From assembly GCA_024691065.1 (NCBI GenBank), contig JAILOA010000040.1, forward strand, positions 1 through 8,529: 8,529 bases of DNA, in the 5' to 3' direction. Shown here piece after piece: positions 1 through 5,460 of this stretch. Position numbers and translations under genes: made by a program. Each line of letters starts with the position of its first letter. The stretch's first letter is position 1. The DNA is from Lachnospiraceae bacterium. Its GTDB lineage: Bacteria > Bacillota > Clostridia > Lachnospirales > Lachnospiraceae. The notes under the pieces were generated by a model. The model was not told the DNA's origin. It ran no database searches and was given only the letters and a program-made list of their open reading frames with translations.

Positions 1-385
1 ATGTAAACAGCTTATAAAAGGCATAATCATACTTTGAAATCGCAAATTTCAGCACCGCCTCGTCGCCCTGAAGCAGATTTACCGCGCCGAATACCAGGAC
101 ATTTATTCCTATGAGAATCGGCGTCACGTATGCCTTGTGAACGTAATATTGATTGACCTTTACGCTCTCCTCCGCCAATGCCTCCTGCTCTATTTGCCGT
201 TCAGCAGGGGTTTTCAGCATCAACATTCCAATTCCCAAAAAAATCATTACCGAGCTTATCATAGTAAGCACGTACGCCAAATTGTCATTTATAATTTCAA
301 ATTGTTCCGTAAATGTAAATAATCCGGCCATATAGGCTGCACCTACAATGACCATAACAAGTCCGATTATCTTTTTCTTATTCAA
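1..385 (-). CDS. Rhomboid-like membrane protein, N-terminal part (runs off window)
   Basis: The frame is open for 128 codons from a TTG start at 385 to the window edge. I chose TTG because a perfect GGAGG lies 7 nt upstream on this strand and no ATG is near it. Hydrophobic segments fall at about residues 6-24, 37-57 and 87-105, with an acidic charged linker at 58-80. The third segment and what follows (YVTPILIGINVLVFGAVNLL, then a short soluble stretch ending AFYKLFT) resemble the first core helix of rhomboid intramembrane serine proteases and the lead-in to their conserved 'YYRLFTSMFLH' region. The catalytic Ser and His would lie beyond the window, so activity cannot be judged. Two extra N-terminal helices before the rhomboid core would be less usual. 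It could instead be another small membrane protein; the rhomboid call is family resemblance only. Confidence 0.6.
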   Translation of the reverse strand, partial: MNKKKIIGLVMVIVGAAYMAGLFTFTEQFEIINDNLAYVLTMISSVMIFLGIGMLMLKTPAERQIEQEALAEESVKVNQYYVHKAYVTPILIGINVLVFGAVNLLQGDEAVLKFAISKYDYAFYKLFT

Positions 386-546
386 GCGCTAACCTCCTAT
401 TTTTAACACATTTTAATATAATAAACCTACCGGGTTATTTCTATTTCTTTTACATTCTTATTTTAATAAAACCAGAAAAAATTCAACTTCTATGATATAA
501 TTTTTTTACCACATTTGCAACGATGATTCAAGGCTTATTACGTATA

Positions 547-584
547 AAGCCTATATTTAACACTATTTTCACAAAATAGGGCTT
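547..584. other. AT-rich hairpin in the noncoding gap
   Basis: A 7-bp stem (CTATTTT / AAAATAG, 563-569 with 573-579) closes a 3-nt loop. Outside it AAGCC (547-551) can pair with GGCTT (580-584), leaving an 11-nt one-sided bulge. It lies upstream of the rhomboid-like gene and beyond the main terminator hairpin. It may be a leader structure for the minus-strand gene or chance folding of AT-rich DNA. I see no coding potential in the rest of 386-694 and no convincing promoter. Confidence 0.3.
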
Positions 585-694
585 GATTTATATATATTAA
601 ATGTATTGCCAATACTGCGTGATCTAATTCTTTCTCACTTTGTATCATTATATTTTGCGGGCAGTCAGTTTGTTTTAACTATAACAAACACCAA

Positions 695-746
695 AATACA
701 CATAAAATAAGGATGACCACTGAGCCATCCTTATTTTATGTGTATT
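695..746 (-). terminator. Perfect 21-bp-arm hairpin, likely terminator of the esterase transcript
   Basis: Positions 695-715 and 726-746 are exact reverse complements (21 bp each) around a 10-nt loop. On the minus strand the 3' arm is followed by a T-rich stretch (TTTTGGTGTTTG), as expected for a factor-independent terminator of transcription arriving from the esterase gene. The plus-strand side lacks a clear T run. It sits about 250 bp past the esterase stop codon, so the mRNA would have a long 3' untranslated tail that includes the decayed tail copy at 865-985. The length and perfection of the arms are greater than most terminators need. Confidence 0.7.
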
Positions 747-870
747 ACCATAATCTTACGTTACATTTTCCAATTTATAATTCAAATTTTTCATTACGTT
801 TTTAAGTCCGGCTCGCGAGACTTGGCTCGGAAATATAATTCTCATCTCCCGTCCCGGCCGATGATTTATT

Positions 871-966
871 CTAATCAGTATCCTCTGTAGGTACTTCAAT
901 TTCAGCAGGTGCCTCGGTTGGTACTGCATTTTCAGCAGTTTGCATCAGGCATAGCTTTAGTATCAT
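871..966 (-). pseudogene. Decayed duplicate of the esterase 3' end (31-codon open remnant)
   Basis: On the minus strand a 31-codon frame runs from ATG at 966 to TAG at 871-873. Its second half (PTEAPAEIEVPTEDTD) has the same Pro/Thr/Glu composition as the esterase tail (EPTEDTEDLEVP). A 15-bp block is identical at 865-879 and 986-1000 and spans both stop regions (ACTGATTAG then AATAAA on the minus strand). In the remnant this reads ACT GAT TAG; in the esterase it is shifted by one base and reads AAC TGA. The simplest reading is a tandem duplication of the gene end (offset 121 bp) followed by a frame change. A GAGGAG lies 4 nt before the ATG, so a tiny peptide cannot be excluded, but the coding sense appears inherited. 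Confidence 0.5.
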
Positions 967-995
967 TACGCTCCTCGGAAAATACTTTATTCTAA

Positions 996-2549
996 TCAGT
1001 TTGCCTCGATCGGAACTTCCAAATCCTCAGTATCCTCGGTTGGTTCTACAATATCACCAGGCTCCTCGGTCGGTTCTACAATATCACCAGGCTCCTCTGT
1101 CGGCGCCGGATATTGGCCTCCCAACTCACTCACCTTATCTCCGAAGCAAAGCTGTACGAAATTTGTGGCTCCGTTTAACCACACATCACCGCTGTGAGTT
1201 CCGCCCGGATAATAATACCAAAGATGCTCAACCTCATTTTGGGTCAGTTTCATATGGTAGTTGTACGGATTATCTCCGACAGTTGTATCGTTGTCTCCGG
1301 AGCAAACCAAAACAATCTTAGGAGCAAACTCCCAGTGCGCTACATTTAGGTAACGGGTTTCTAATGTAGGGGCTGCGGAAAATGAACCGATGTAATTAAA
1401 ATGATTCTTTATTTTGAATCCAAGTCTCAGGGCCTCCATACCGCCCATCGACAGTCCGCAAACGCCCGTATCCTCAGGCTTATCGGAAACTGCATACTTA
1501 TCAAGAATGAATGGCTCGAGATCCTTCGTGAATTCCTCCTCGAAAATAGTAAATGCATCAATATTTTGTGGAGCAAATGAAGTTTTACCAAGTCCATCCT
1601 TCGGAATAACGTCCGGCATAACCGCAACAAACGGTTTAACCTCACCGGCGGTAATCAATGCATTGAAAATTTTTCCTACATTCATACTCTTCCACTGATT
1701 TGCTCTGGCGCCGATTCCGTGAATCATATAAATCACCGGATAGTTCCCATTTTCATCATAATCAGGCGGCAGGTAAACATAAATTTCTCTGTCGGCTCCG
1801 ACAACATCCGAATGATAAGTTACTGTTTCAATGTTAACGGAACTTGCTTCTACACTATCTCTGTAACCCTTAAAATCAACATTGAAATGTTCTTCAAAAG
1901 TCTCTGTTGTCCCGTTGTTCAACTCCTTCGGCCAGGTAATCTGTGCCTCGGGATTAACCTCTGATGGAATAAAGGACTCTTCAGGCTCCTCAGTCGGAGC
2001 TGCTGTCTCAACCGGCTTATTTGTAGGCTTAGCAGAGGCAGTTGCTGTAGAATCCGGCTGGTTTCCTGAATTATCCCCCGGATTATTACCGGTATCTGTT
2101 GTATTATTAGGCCCTACATTCGACCCCGAATCAGCAGCATTTGTATTGGTGGGTGCAGCAGTATGAGTAGCTGCAGGTGAGGTAGGATTAGTTACTGGAC
2201 TAATTGTTTGGGCTGCTGCTGTTGTCTGGGCCGGTGTAGAAGCAGGTCCCTTTTTATTCCGGACAATTACTTTACAAGTAAATGTACCTTTTCCGGTCTT
2301 AGCAATTATTTTAACCTTTCCCTTACTGATAGCCTTCACAACGCCGTTTTTATTGACGGTCGCTATCTTTTTATTGCTACTTGACCATTTAACCTTCTTT
2401 ACATTTTTGACCTTAAGCTTCTTGGTTTTTCCTACAGTTAAAACGATTTTCTTGGCATTTAAACCTGCAACTTTCGCTGCATTTATAATGCCAAATGAGG
2501 ATAAACCAACTGCCATACTCAATGTAAAAATAAATATCTTCTTTTTCAT
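996..2549 (-). CDS. Secreted modular esterase (Big_2 domain plus CE1/esterase-D-like catalytic domain)
   Basis: This 517-residue protein starts at ATG 2549 behind GGGAGGGGG. Residues 1-25 form a signal peptide (Lys-rich start, hydrophobic core, INAA cleavage region). Residues ~27-98 are a bacterial Ig-like Big_2 domain (KKIVLTVGKTKKLKV...WSSSNKKIATV...GVVKAISKGKVKI). A Thr/Pro/Asn/Ala-rich linker follows to ~200. Residues ~235-475 are an alpha/beta-hydrolase of the putative esterase family (PF00756; CE1 feruloyl/acetylxylan esterases, esterase D): REIYVYLPPDYDE, oxyanion-region MIHGIGARANQW, nucleophile GLSMGG (Ser367), acid CSGDND (Asp419 or Asp421), and PGGTHSGDVW with His452. The triad therefore looks complete. 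The tail has two exact PTEEPGDIVE repeats and no LPXTG or dockerin. The likely role is extracellular removal of feruloyl or acetyl groups from plant polysaccharide; substrate is inferred. The gene is divergent from an AraC-type regulator, probably its controller. Confidence 0.88.
   Translation of the reverse strand: MKKKIFIFTLSMAVGLSSFGIINAAKVAGLNAKKIVLTVGKTKKLKVKNVKKVKWSSSNKKIATVNKNGVVKAISKGKVKIIAKTGKGTFTCKVIVRNKKGPASTPAQTTAAAQTISPVTNPTSPAATHTAAPTNTNAADSGSNVGPNNTTDTGNNPGDNSGNQPDSTATASAKPTNKPVETAAPTEEPEESFIPSEVNPEAQITWPKELNNGTTETFEEHFNVDFKGYRDSVEASSVNIETVTYHSDVVGADREIYVYLPPDYDENGNYPVIYMIHGIGARANQWKSMNVGKIFNALITAGEVKPFVAVMPDVIPKDGLGKTSFAPQNIDAFTIFEEEFTKDLEPFILDKYAVSDKPEDTGVCGLSMGGMEALRLGFKIKNHFNYIGSFSAAPTLETRYLNVAHWEFAPKIVLVCSGDNDTTVGDNPYNYHMKLTQNEVEHLWYYYPGGTHSGDVWLNGATNFVQLCFGDKVSELGGQYPAPTEEPGDIVEPTEEPGDIVEPTEDTEDLEVPIEAN
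1042..1101. repeat. Two 30-bp direct repeats encoding PTEEPGDIVE
   Basis: Positions 1042-1071 and 1072-1101 are identical except for one base (CTCGGTC versus CTCTGTC). They encode two copies of a 10-residue acidic Pro/Thr/Glu unit in the esterase tail. A looser relative of the unit (APTEEPEE) ends the linker before the catalytic domain. Such units are typical of flexible extracellular spacers and are prone to gain and loss by slippage. Confidence 0.85.
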
Positions 2550-2597
2550 ATTCCCCCTCCCGGAAAATGTGTTAAATTATTCGTTCATAAAACAAAC

Positions 2598-2603
2598 ATA
2601 TTA
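2598..2603 (-). promoter_or_regulatory. Candidate -10 of the esterase promoter, with poor -35
   Basis: On the minus strand TAATAT lies about 50 bp before the esterase ATG. The position 16-18 bp further upstream has no TTGACA-like hexamer. It falls at the edge of the 62-bp repeat array. A good -10 with a missing -35 fits a promoter that depends on an activator bound next to it, here possibly the divergent AraC-family protein. No transcription start is visible, so this is tentative. Confidence 0.3.
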
Positions 2604-2616
2604 GCTATCTTTCCTG

Positions 2617-2824
2617 AAAATCATAGATAAAAATGTATCGAACCATATACATAATCGTCACTCTCAACATCTTTCCCCAAAATCATGGATAAAAATGTAT
2701 CGAACGATATACAGAATCGTCGCTCTCAACATATATCCCAAAATCATGGATAAAAATGTATCGAACTATATACATAATCGTCGCTCTCAACATATATCCC
2801 CAAAATCATAGATAAAAAATTCGA
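2617..2824. repeat. 62-bp tandem repeat array (3.4 copies) between the divergent esterase and regulator genes
   Basis: The copies are 2617-2678 (62 bp), 2679-2739 (61 bp), 2740-2801 (62 bp) and a partial copy 2802-2824. Each begins AAAATCATRGATAAAAA, continues TGTATCGAACNATATACA, and ends with a CTCTCAACAT block and a run of C. The ~62-bp period is close to six helical turns, so equivalent positions would face the same side of the DNA. In copy 2 the core contains a short inverted repeat, TATCG AA CGATA. The array occupies the upstream side of the esterase promoter. I infer a cluster of regulator sites, though the repeats may simply be selectively neutral. Confidence 0.9.
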
Positions 2825-2877
2825 ATGAGCGTATGCCGATATGTATTATCAGAAAACAAAAATATACATACATTTTC

Positions 2878-2905
2878 TTGATTTTTATTAATAGTATGAT
2901 ATCAT
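2878..2905 (+). promoter_or_regulatory. Candidate promoter of the AraC-family gene, overlapped by a palindrome
   Basis: TTGATT (2878-2883) and TATCAT (2900-2905) are separated by 16 bp, giving a start near 2912 and a leader of about 75 nt. A 12-bp perfect palindrome, TATGATATCATA (2895-2906), covers the -10 region and could be an operator or chance in AT-rich DNA. The gene's ribosome site is GGGAGAA, from 2973, about 7 nt before the ATG. Confidence 0.45.
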
Positions 2906-2985
2906 ATACATAAAAATATTGAATAAAGGATAACTACCACAAAATATGTTTTAGCGACCTTATTAATTCAACGGGAGAACGAATA

Positions 2986-3870
2986 ATGGATAAAATTATA
3001 TATTTGACTAACACGGACAAACCCAACTCACTTCCTAAGGTTACATTGTGCGGACATGTCCTCGTCAAGGGGCGGAATGAACATTTTAGGCGTCTGAACA
3101 ATGAATGGATTATGTACTTGGTTGAGCAGGGGAAAATGTTGATAGTTGAGGACGATATTACCTATACTTTGGTGCCCGGGGATGTGATTATTTTCTCGCC
3201 CGGAAGAACTCACTGGGGTATTGAATCGGATAATGACGTCGGATATTTTTATGTGCATTTCAACTGGGATGGGCTGAAAGAGACGTTACATACCGAAGAA
3301 GAATACATTTTCAAAATCAATACTGCAATCAACGAAAGTCTTCACAAAGTTGAGGATTATTTTATTGGGCCAAAATACAGCCACTTGACTCCTGCTAATT
3401 ATACTCAAATGATAGAAGTGGTAAATCATATGTTGGTTGAAAGCAAAAACCGTTATATGAATTACAGTACATTTATAAATTCATTGTTCCATATAATGCT
3501 CGTAATTGTACATCGCTCAAACTTTGAAAGGTATAGGAACAGTCAGCAGCAATACAGTTTTATTCCGGAAATTTTGCTTTATTTGAGGAGTCATCTCAGT
3601 GAAAAAATCACAAGTGAAATTTTGGAAAATGAAATCAATCTTTCTTTTGATTATATGAACAGAACATTTCGAAAACATACCGGGATGACTATATTTAAGC
3701 ATTTGCAAAAAATTCGTCTCGAGGAAAGCAAGAAGTTACTTCGCGGCAGTCAATTGAGTATTTCCGAGATTGCGGAAAATACCGGATTTTGCAATGCATA
3801 TTATTTTTCATCTGTATTTAGAAAGGTGGAAAATATAACGCCAAGCAGGTACAGGAACAAAAGCAGATGA
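2986..3870 (+). CDS. AraC-family transcriptional regulator
   Basis: This 294-residue protein has the usual AraC/XylS length and layout. Residues ~15-100 form the cupin-like sensing domain (AraC_binding): the strands WIMYLVEQGKMLI and ITYTLVPGDVIIFSPGRTHWG carry the typical turn and the PG-H element, then YFYVHF. A helical linker at ~105-190 is probably for dimerisation. Residues ~193-292 are the two-helix-turn-helix DNA-binding domain: first HTH at ~207-230, second at ~256-279 (SISEIAENTGFCNAYYFSSVFRK), ending in the conserved F+K..ITPSRYR signature. The start at ATG 2986 has a GGGAGAA site. In Firmicutes such proteins usually sense sugars or oligosaccharides and activate a neighbouring gene. 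The divergent esterase is the obvious target, and the 62-bp repeats between them the likely binding region; both are inferences. Confidence 0.93.
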   Translation: MDKIIYLTNTDKPNSLPKVTLCGHVLVKGRNEHFRRLNNEWIMYLVEQGKMLIVEDDITYTLVPGDVIIFSPGRTHWGIESDNDVGYFYVHFNWDGLKETLHTEEEYIFKINTAINESLHKVEDYFIGPKYSHLTPANYTQMIEVVNHMLVESKNRYMNYSTFINSLFHIMLVIVHRSNFERYRNSQQQYSFIPEILLYLRSHLSEKITSEILENEINLSFDYMNRTFRKHTGMTIFKHLQKIRLEESKKLLRGSQLSISEIAENTGFCNAYYFSSVFRKVENITPSRYRNKSR

Positions 3871-3875
3871 ATTAT

Positions 3876-3910
3876 CCGTAAAATGTTTTATCGGTAAATT
3901 GTGTTTTATT
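3876..3910 (+). terminator. Weak terminator-like hairpin after the AraC-family gene
   Basis: Just past the stop codon CCGTAAAA (3876-3883) can pair with TTTTATCGG (3886-3894), with one bulged T and a very small loop (TG). AT-rich sequence with TTTTATTT follows. The stem is short and its loop tight, so termination strength is doubtful, but the position is right. Confidence 0.4.
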
Positions 3911-3974
3911 TGACAGTTCTTTGCCAAGACCTGATTTCAAAGAGGCTAAGGTTAGATTTTTACCGAACTGACTC

Positions 3975-4003
3975 TTGCACGATTCACTTTAATTATATAT
4001 ACT
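3975..4003 (+). promoter_or_regulatory. Sigma-A-like promoter of the YitT-family gene
   Basis: TTGCAC (3975-3980) and TATACT (3998-4003) are separated by exactly 17 bp. Transcription would start near 4010, giving a 5' leader of roughly 270 nt before the ATG at 4279. The 26-bp repeats at 4036-4139 would then be transcribed as leader RNA rather than lying upstream of the promoter. A second promoter nearer the gene cannot be ruled out. Confidence 0.55.
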
Positions 4004-4035
4004 CTATTAGTGTGTTTTGGGAATCAAAATGGGAA

Positions 4036-4139
4036 TTTGGTCCAAACAAGAAACTTATGGATTTGGTCCAAACAAGAATCTTATGGATTTGGTCCAAACA
4101 AGAAACTTATGGATTTGGTCCAAACAAGAATCTTATGGA
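4036..4139 (+). repeat. Four 26-bp tandem repeats in the leader of the YitT-family gene
   Basis: The units start at 4036, 4062, 4088 and 4114 and are near-identical: TTTGGTCCAAACAAGA, then AACTTATGGA or ATCTTATGGA. Units 1 and 3 share one variant and units 2 and 4 the other, so the array is a duplicated 52-bp pair. Each unit opens with TTTGG-T-CCAAA, an 11-bp near-palindrome. No unit contains a stop in any forward frame, and 26 is not a multiple of 3, so long overlapping frames arise without being genes. Purpose unknown: protein-binding sites on DNA or RNA, alternating RNA pairings between TTTGG and CCAAA of different units, or neutral expansion. Confidence 0.9.
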
Positions 4140-4225
4140 TTTTGCCAAAAAAGAAATATATGATTTTTCCAAAAAAACATATGGATTCAGCAAAAAAAGA
4201 AACATATGGATTTGAATTCAGCCCA
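4140..4225 (+). repeat. Degenerate A-rich continuation of the 26-bp repeats
   Basis: After the four clean units the pattern continues loosely: TTTTGCCAAAAAAGAAATATATGA, written here as TTTTGCC plus A-rich DNA, then TTTTTCC plus A-rich DNA with CATATGGA, then TTCAGC plus A-rich DNA with CATATGGA, then TTCAGCCC plus A-rich DNA. The TATGGA end block and the 'T-run, CC, A-run' core are kept while the length drifts. The clean array therefore looks like the younger part of an older repeat tract. Confidence 0.6.
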
Positions 4226-4278
4226 AAACAAAAAAATACAACTAACGTAATTTACATTTTACTTGAAAGAGGGATAAT

Positions 4279-5169
4279 ATGTTTTACAAATTTGCTTCCA
4301 AAATCAATAATGCATTTTTAATAATAATAGGTTCGGTAGTCGCTGCATTTGCGATTTCAGAATTTCTGACACCTAATCATATCTTCGACGGCGGCGTTGT
4401 AGGTATAAGCATGATCATTGCTCACTTTACACCGATAAAACTTGGAATTCTCACAATCATTCTGAATATCCCATTCTTGATTTTTGCTTGGAAAACAATA
4501 GGTCACACCTTCATTATGAAGGCCGGCGCGGCGATGGTTATTTTCTCGACCTCACTCAGTTTTTTCGAGTCGATGGAACCTACTACTGACGACCCGCTGC
4601 TTGCTACGGTTTTCGGTGGTATCGTTCTCGGCTTTGGCGTTGGACTTGTGCTTCGTGGTGGCGGTTGCCTCGACGGTACCGAAATCGTCGGAATCATCAT
4701 CAGCCGTAAAACCAGTCTTTCCGTTGGAAATGTAGTGTTCGGAATTAACATTGTCATCTATATTATCGCCGGCGTGCTGTTTGGTATGAACCACGGACTT
4801 TACTCAATCATCATGTATTTCATATCTTCCAAGGTGATTGATATGATTGAAAGTGGTATGGAACAAGGCAAGTCAGTTATGATTGTAACAGAAAACGGCA
4901 GGCTTATTGCAGATGAAATATATAAACAATGTGGGCGTACCGTTACATTTCTTTCGGGTGAAGGACTTGTAAGTGGCACGGGCAAGGATATTCTTTACTG
5001 TGTGGTTACGCGTGCGGAAATCCACGATATTCGAAGACTCCTTAATGAAATCGGAGTAGAATCCTTCACTACCGTAAGCGATATATCTGAGATTATCGGT
5101 ACACACATTAAGCAGAATAAAAACAAAAAAACATATAATGAATTATTAGAAGAAAATGATGATAATTGA
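4279..5169 (+). CDS. YitT-family membrane protein (DUF161 plus DUF2179)
   Basis: This 296-residue protein starts at ATG 4279 behind AGAGGG. The first ~190 residues are strongly hydrophobic, with about five or six membrane spans (roughly 11-30, 37-49, 54-72, 82-97, 106-127, 150-188) and the DUF161 glycine-rich motifs FDGGVVGISM (36-45) and RGGGCLDGTEIVG (126-138). Residues ~195-275 are a soluble DUF2179 domain (SVMIVTENGRLIADEIYKQ, GRTVTFLSGEGLVSG, DILYCVVTRAEI), ending in a charged tail. Length and order match the YitT/YpjC/YqfU group, which is abundant in Firmicutes and whose transported or sensed substrate is not firmly established. It appears monocistronic, behind an unusually long repeat-bearing leader, and is convergent with the OFA transporter. 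The family call is secure; the function is open. Confidence 0.92.
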   Translation: MFYKFASKINNAFLIIIGSVVAAFAISEFLTPNHIFDGGVVGISMIIAHFTPIKLGILTIILNIPFLIFAWKTIGHTFIMKAGAAMVIFSTSLSFFESMEPTTDDPLLATVFGGIVLGFGVGLVLRGGGCLDGTEIVGIIISRKTSLSVGNVVFGINIVIYIIAGVLFGMNHGLYSIIMYFISSKVIDMIESGMEQGKSVMIVTENGRLIADEIYKQCGRTVTFLSGEGLVSGTGKDILYCVVTRAEIHDIRRLLNEIGVESFTTVSDISEIIGTHIKQNKNKKTYNELLEENDDN

Positions 5170-5376
5170 TTTCATTCGAAAACAAAAGAATTTGAAGACA
5201 AAGATACAGGTTGAAAACTATGGAAAATATAGTCATATATTGACATAATTATTTCAAAAATATTATAATTTGCTTAGTTTATTTTCTAAGATGGTAAATA
5301 GTCCGCTATCGAAAAATAAGCCAAAGAAAAAAGGCACAAGCGAATCTTGAAAACATAAATATTTAGGAGGGATTTT
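5170..5376. other. Convergent intergenic gap with no recognisable feature
   Basis: This AT-rich stretch lies between the ends of the YitT-family gene and the tail remnant of the transporter. I find no open frame of note and no strong terminator. The best fold is a 5-bp stem, CTTAG (5273-5277) with CTAAG (5286-5290), which is too weak to call. Confidence 0.5.
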
Positions 5377-5460
5377 TTATTTTTTCTTAGATTTCTTCGC
5401 CTCGAGCGCCTTGTAGGATTTTCTCTCTGATTTTCTTGCGACGAGCACTTTGTGATAAAT
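5377..5460 (-). pseudogene. Decayed in-frame copies of the transporter's C-terminal tail past its stop
   Basis: Read on the minus strand directly through the transporter stop (TAA, 5461-5463) the same frame stays open for 27 codons and ends at another TAA (5377-5379). It encodes two tail-like units, KVLVARKSERK and KALEAKKSKKK, beside the transporter's own KALAAKKSKKKSKKK. At DNA level 5377-5398 is identical to 5461-5482 (22 bp), an offset of 84 bp or 28 codons. This reads as tandem duplication of the basic 3' coding end, after which the upstream-most stop became the working one. The segment lacks its own start codon and ribosome site; only read-through would translate it. Confidence 0.6.

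Noticed and set aside
137..335. Two short plus-strand frames at the left edge
   Set aside because: They lie opposite the rhomboid-like gene, which has a strong ribosome site and a coherent membrane-protein sequence; the short frames show neither.
1001..2166. Plus-strand frames opposite the esterase gene
   Set aside because: They are antisense shadows of a low-complexity coding region. The minus-strand frame has a signal peptide, known domains and a complete catalytic triad.
2617..2824. The 62-bp repeats considered as a CRISPR array
   Set aside because: The whole 62-bp unit is repeated, including what would be spacers, so there are no unique spacers, and no cas genes are present.
4036..4139. 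The 26-bp repeats considered as a CRISPR array
   Set aside because: The units are directly adjacent with no spacer sequence between them.
3901..4321. Two overlapping plus-strand open frames (3901-4215 and 4010-4321) encoding repeats such as WSKQETYGFGPNK
   Set aside because: The 26-bp repeat has no stop in any forward frame and its period is not a multiple of 3, so several frames stay open and cycle through the same peptides. There is no ribosome site, and the second frame overlaps the well-supported YitT start.
5273..5290. A small hairpin (CTTAG / CTAAG) in the convergent gap as a shared terminator
   Set aside because: Five AT-rich base pairs with an 8-nt loop are too weak, and no T run follows directly.
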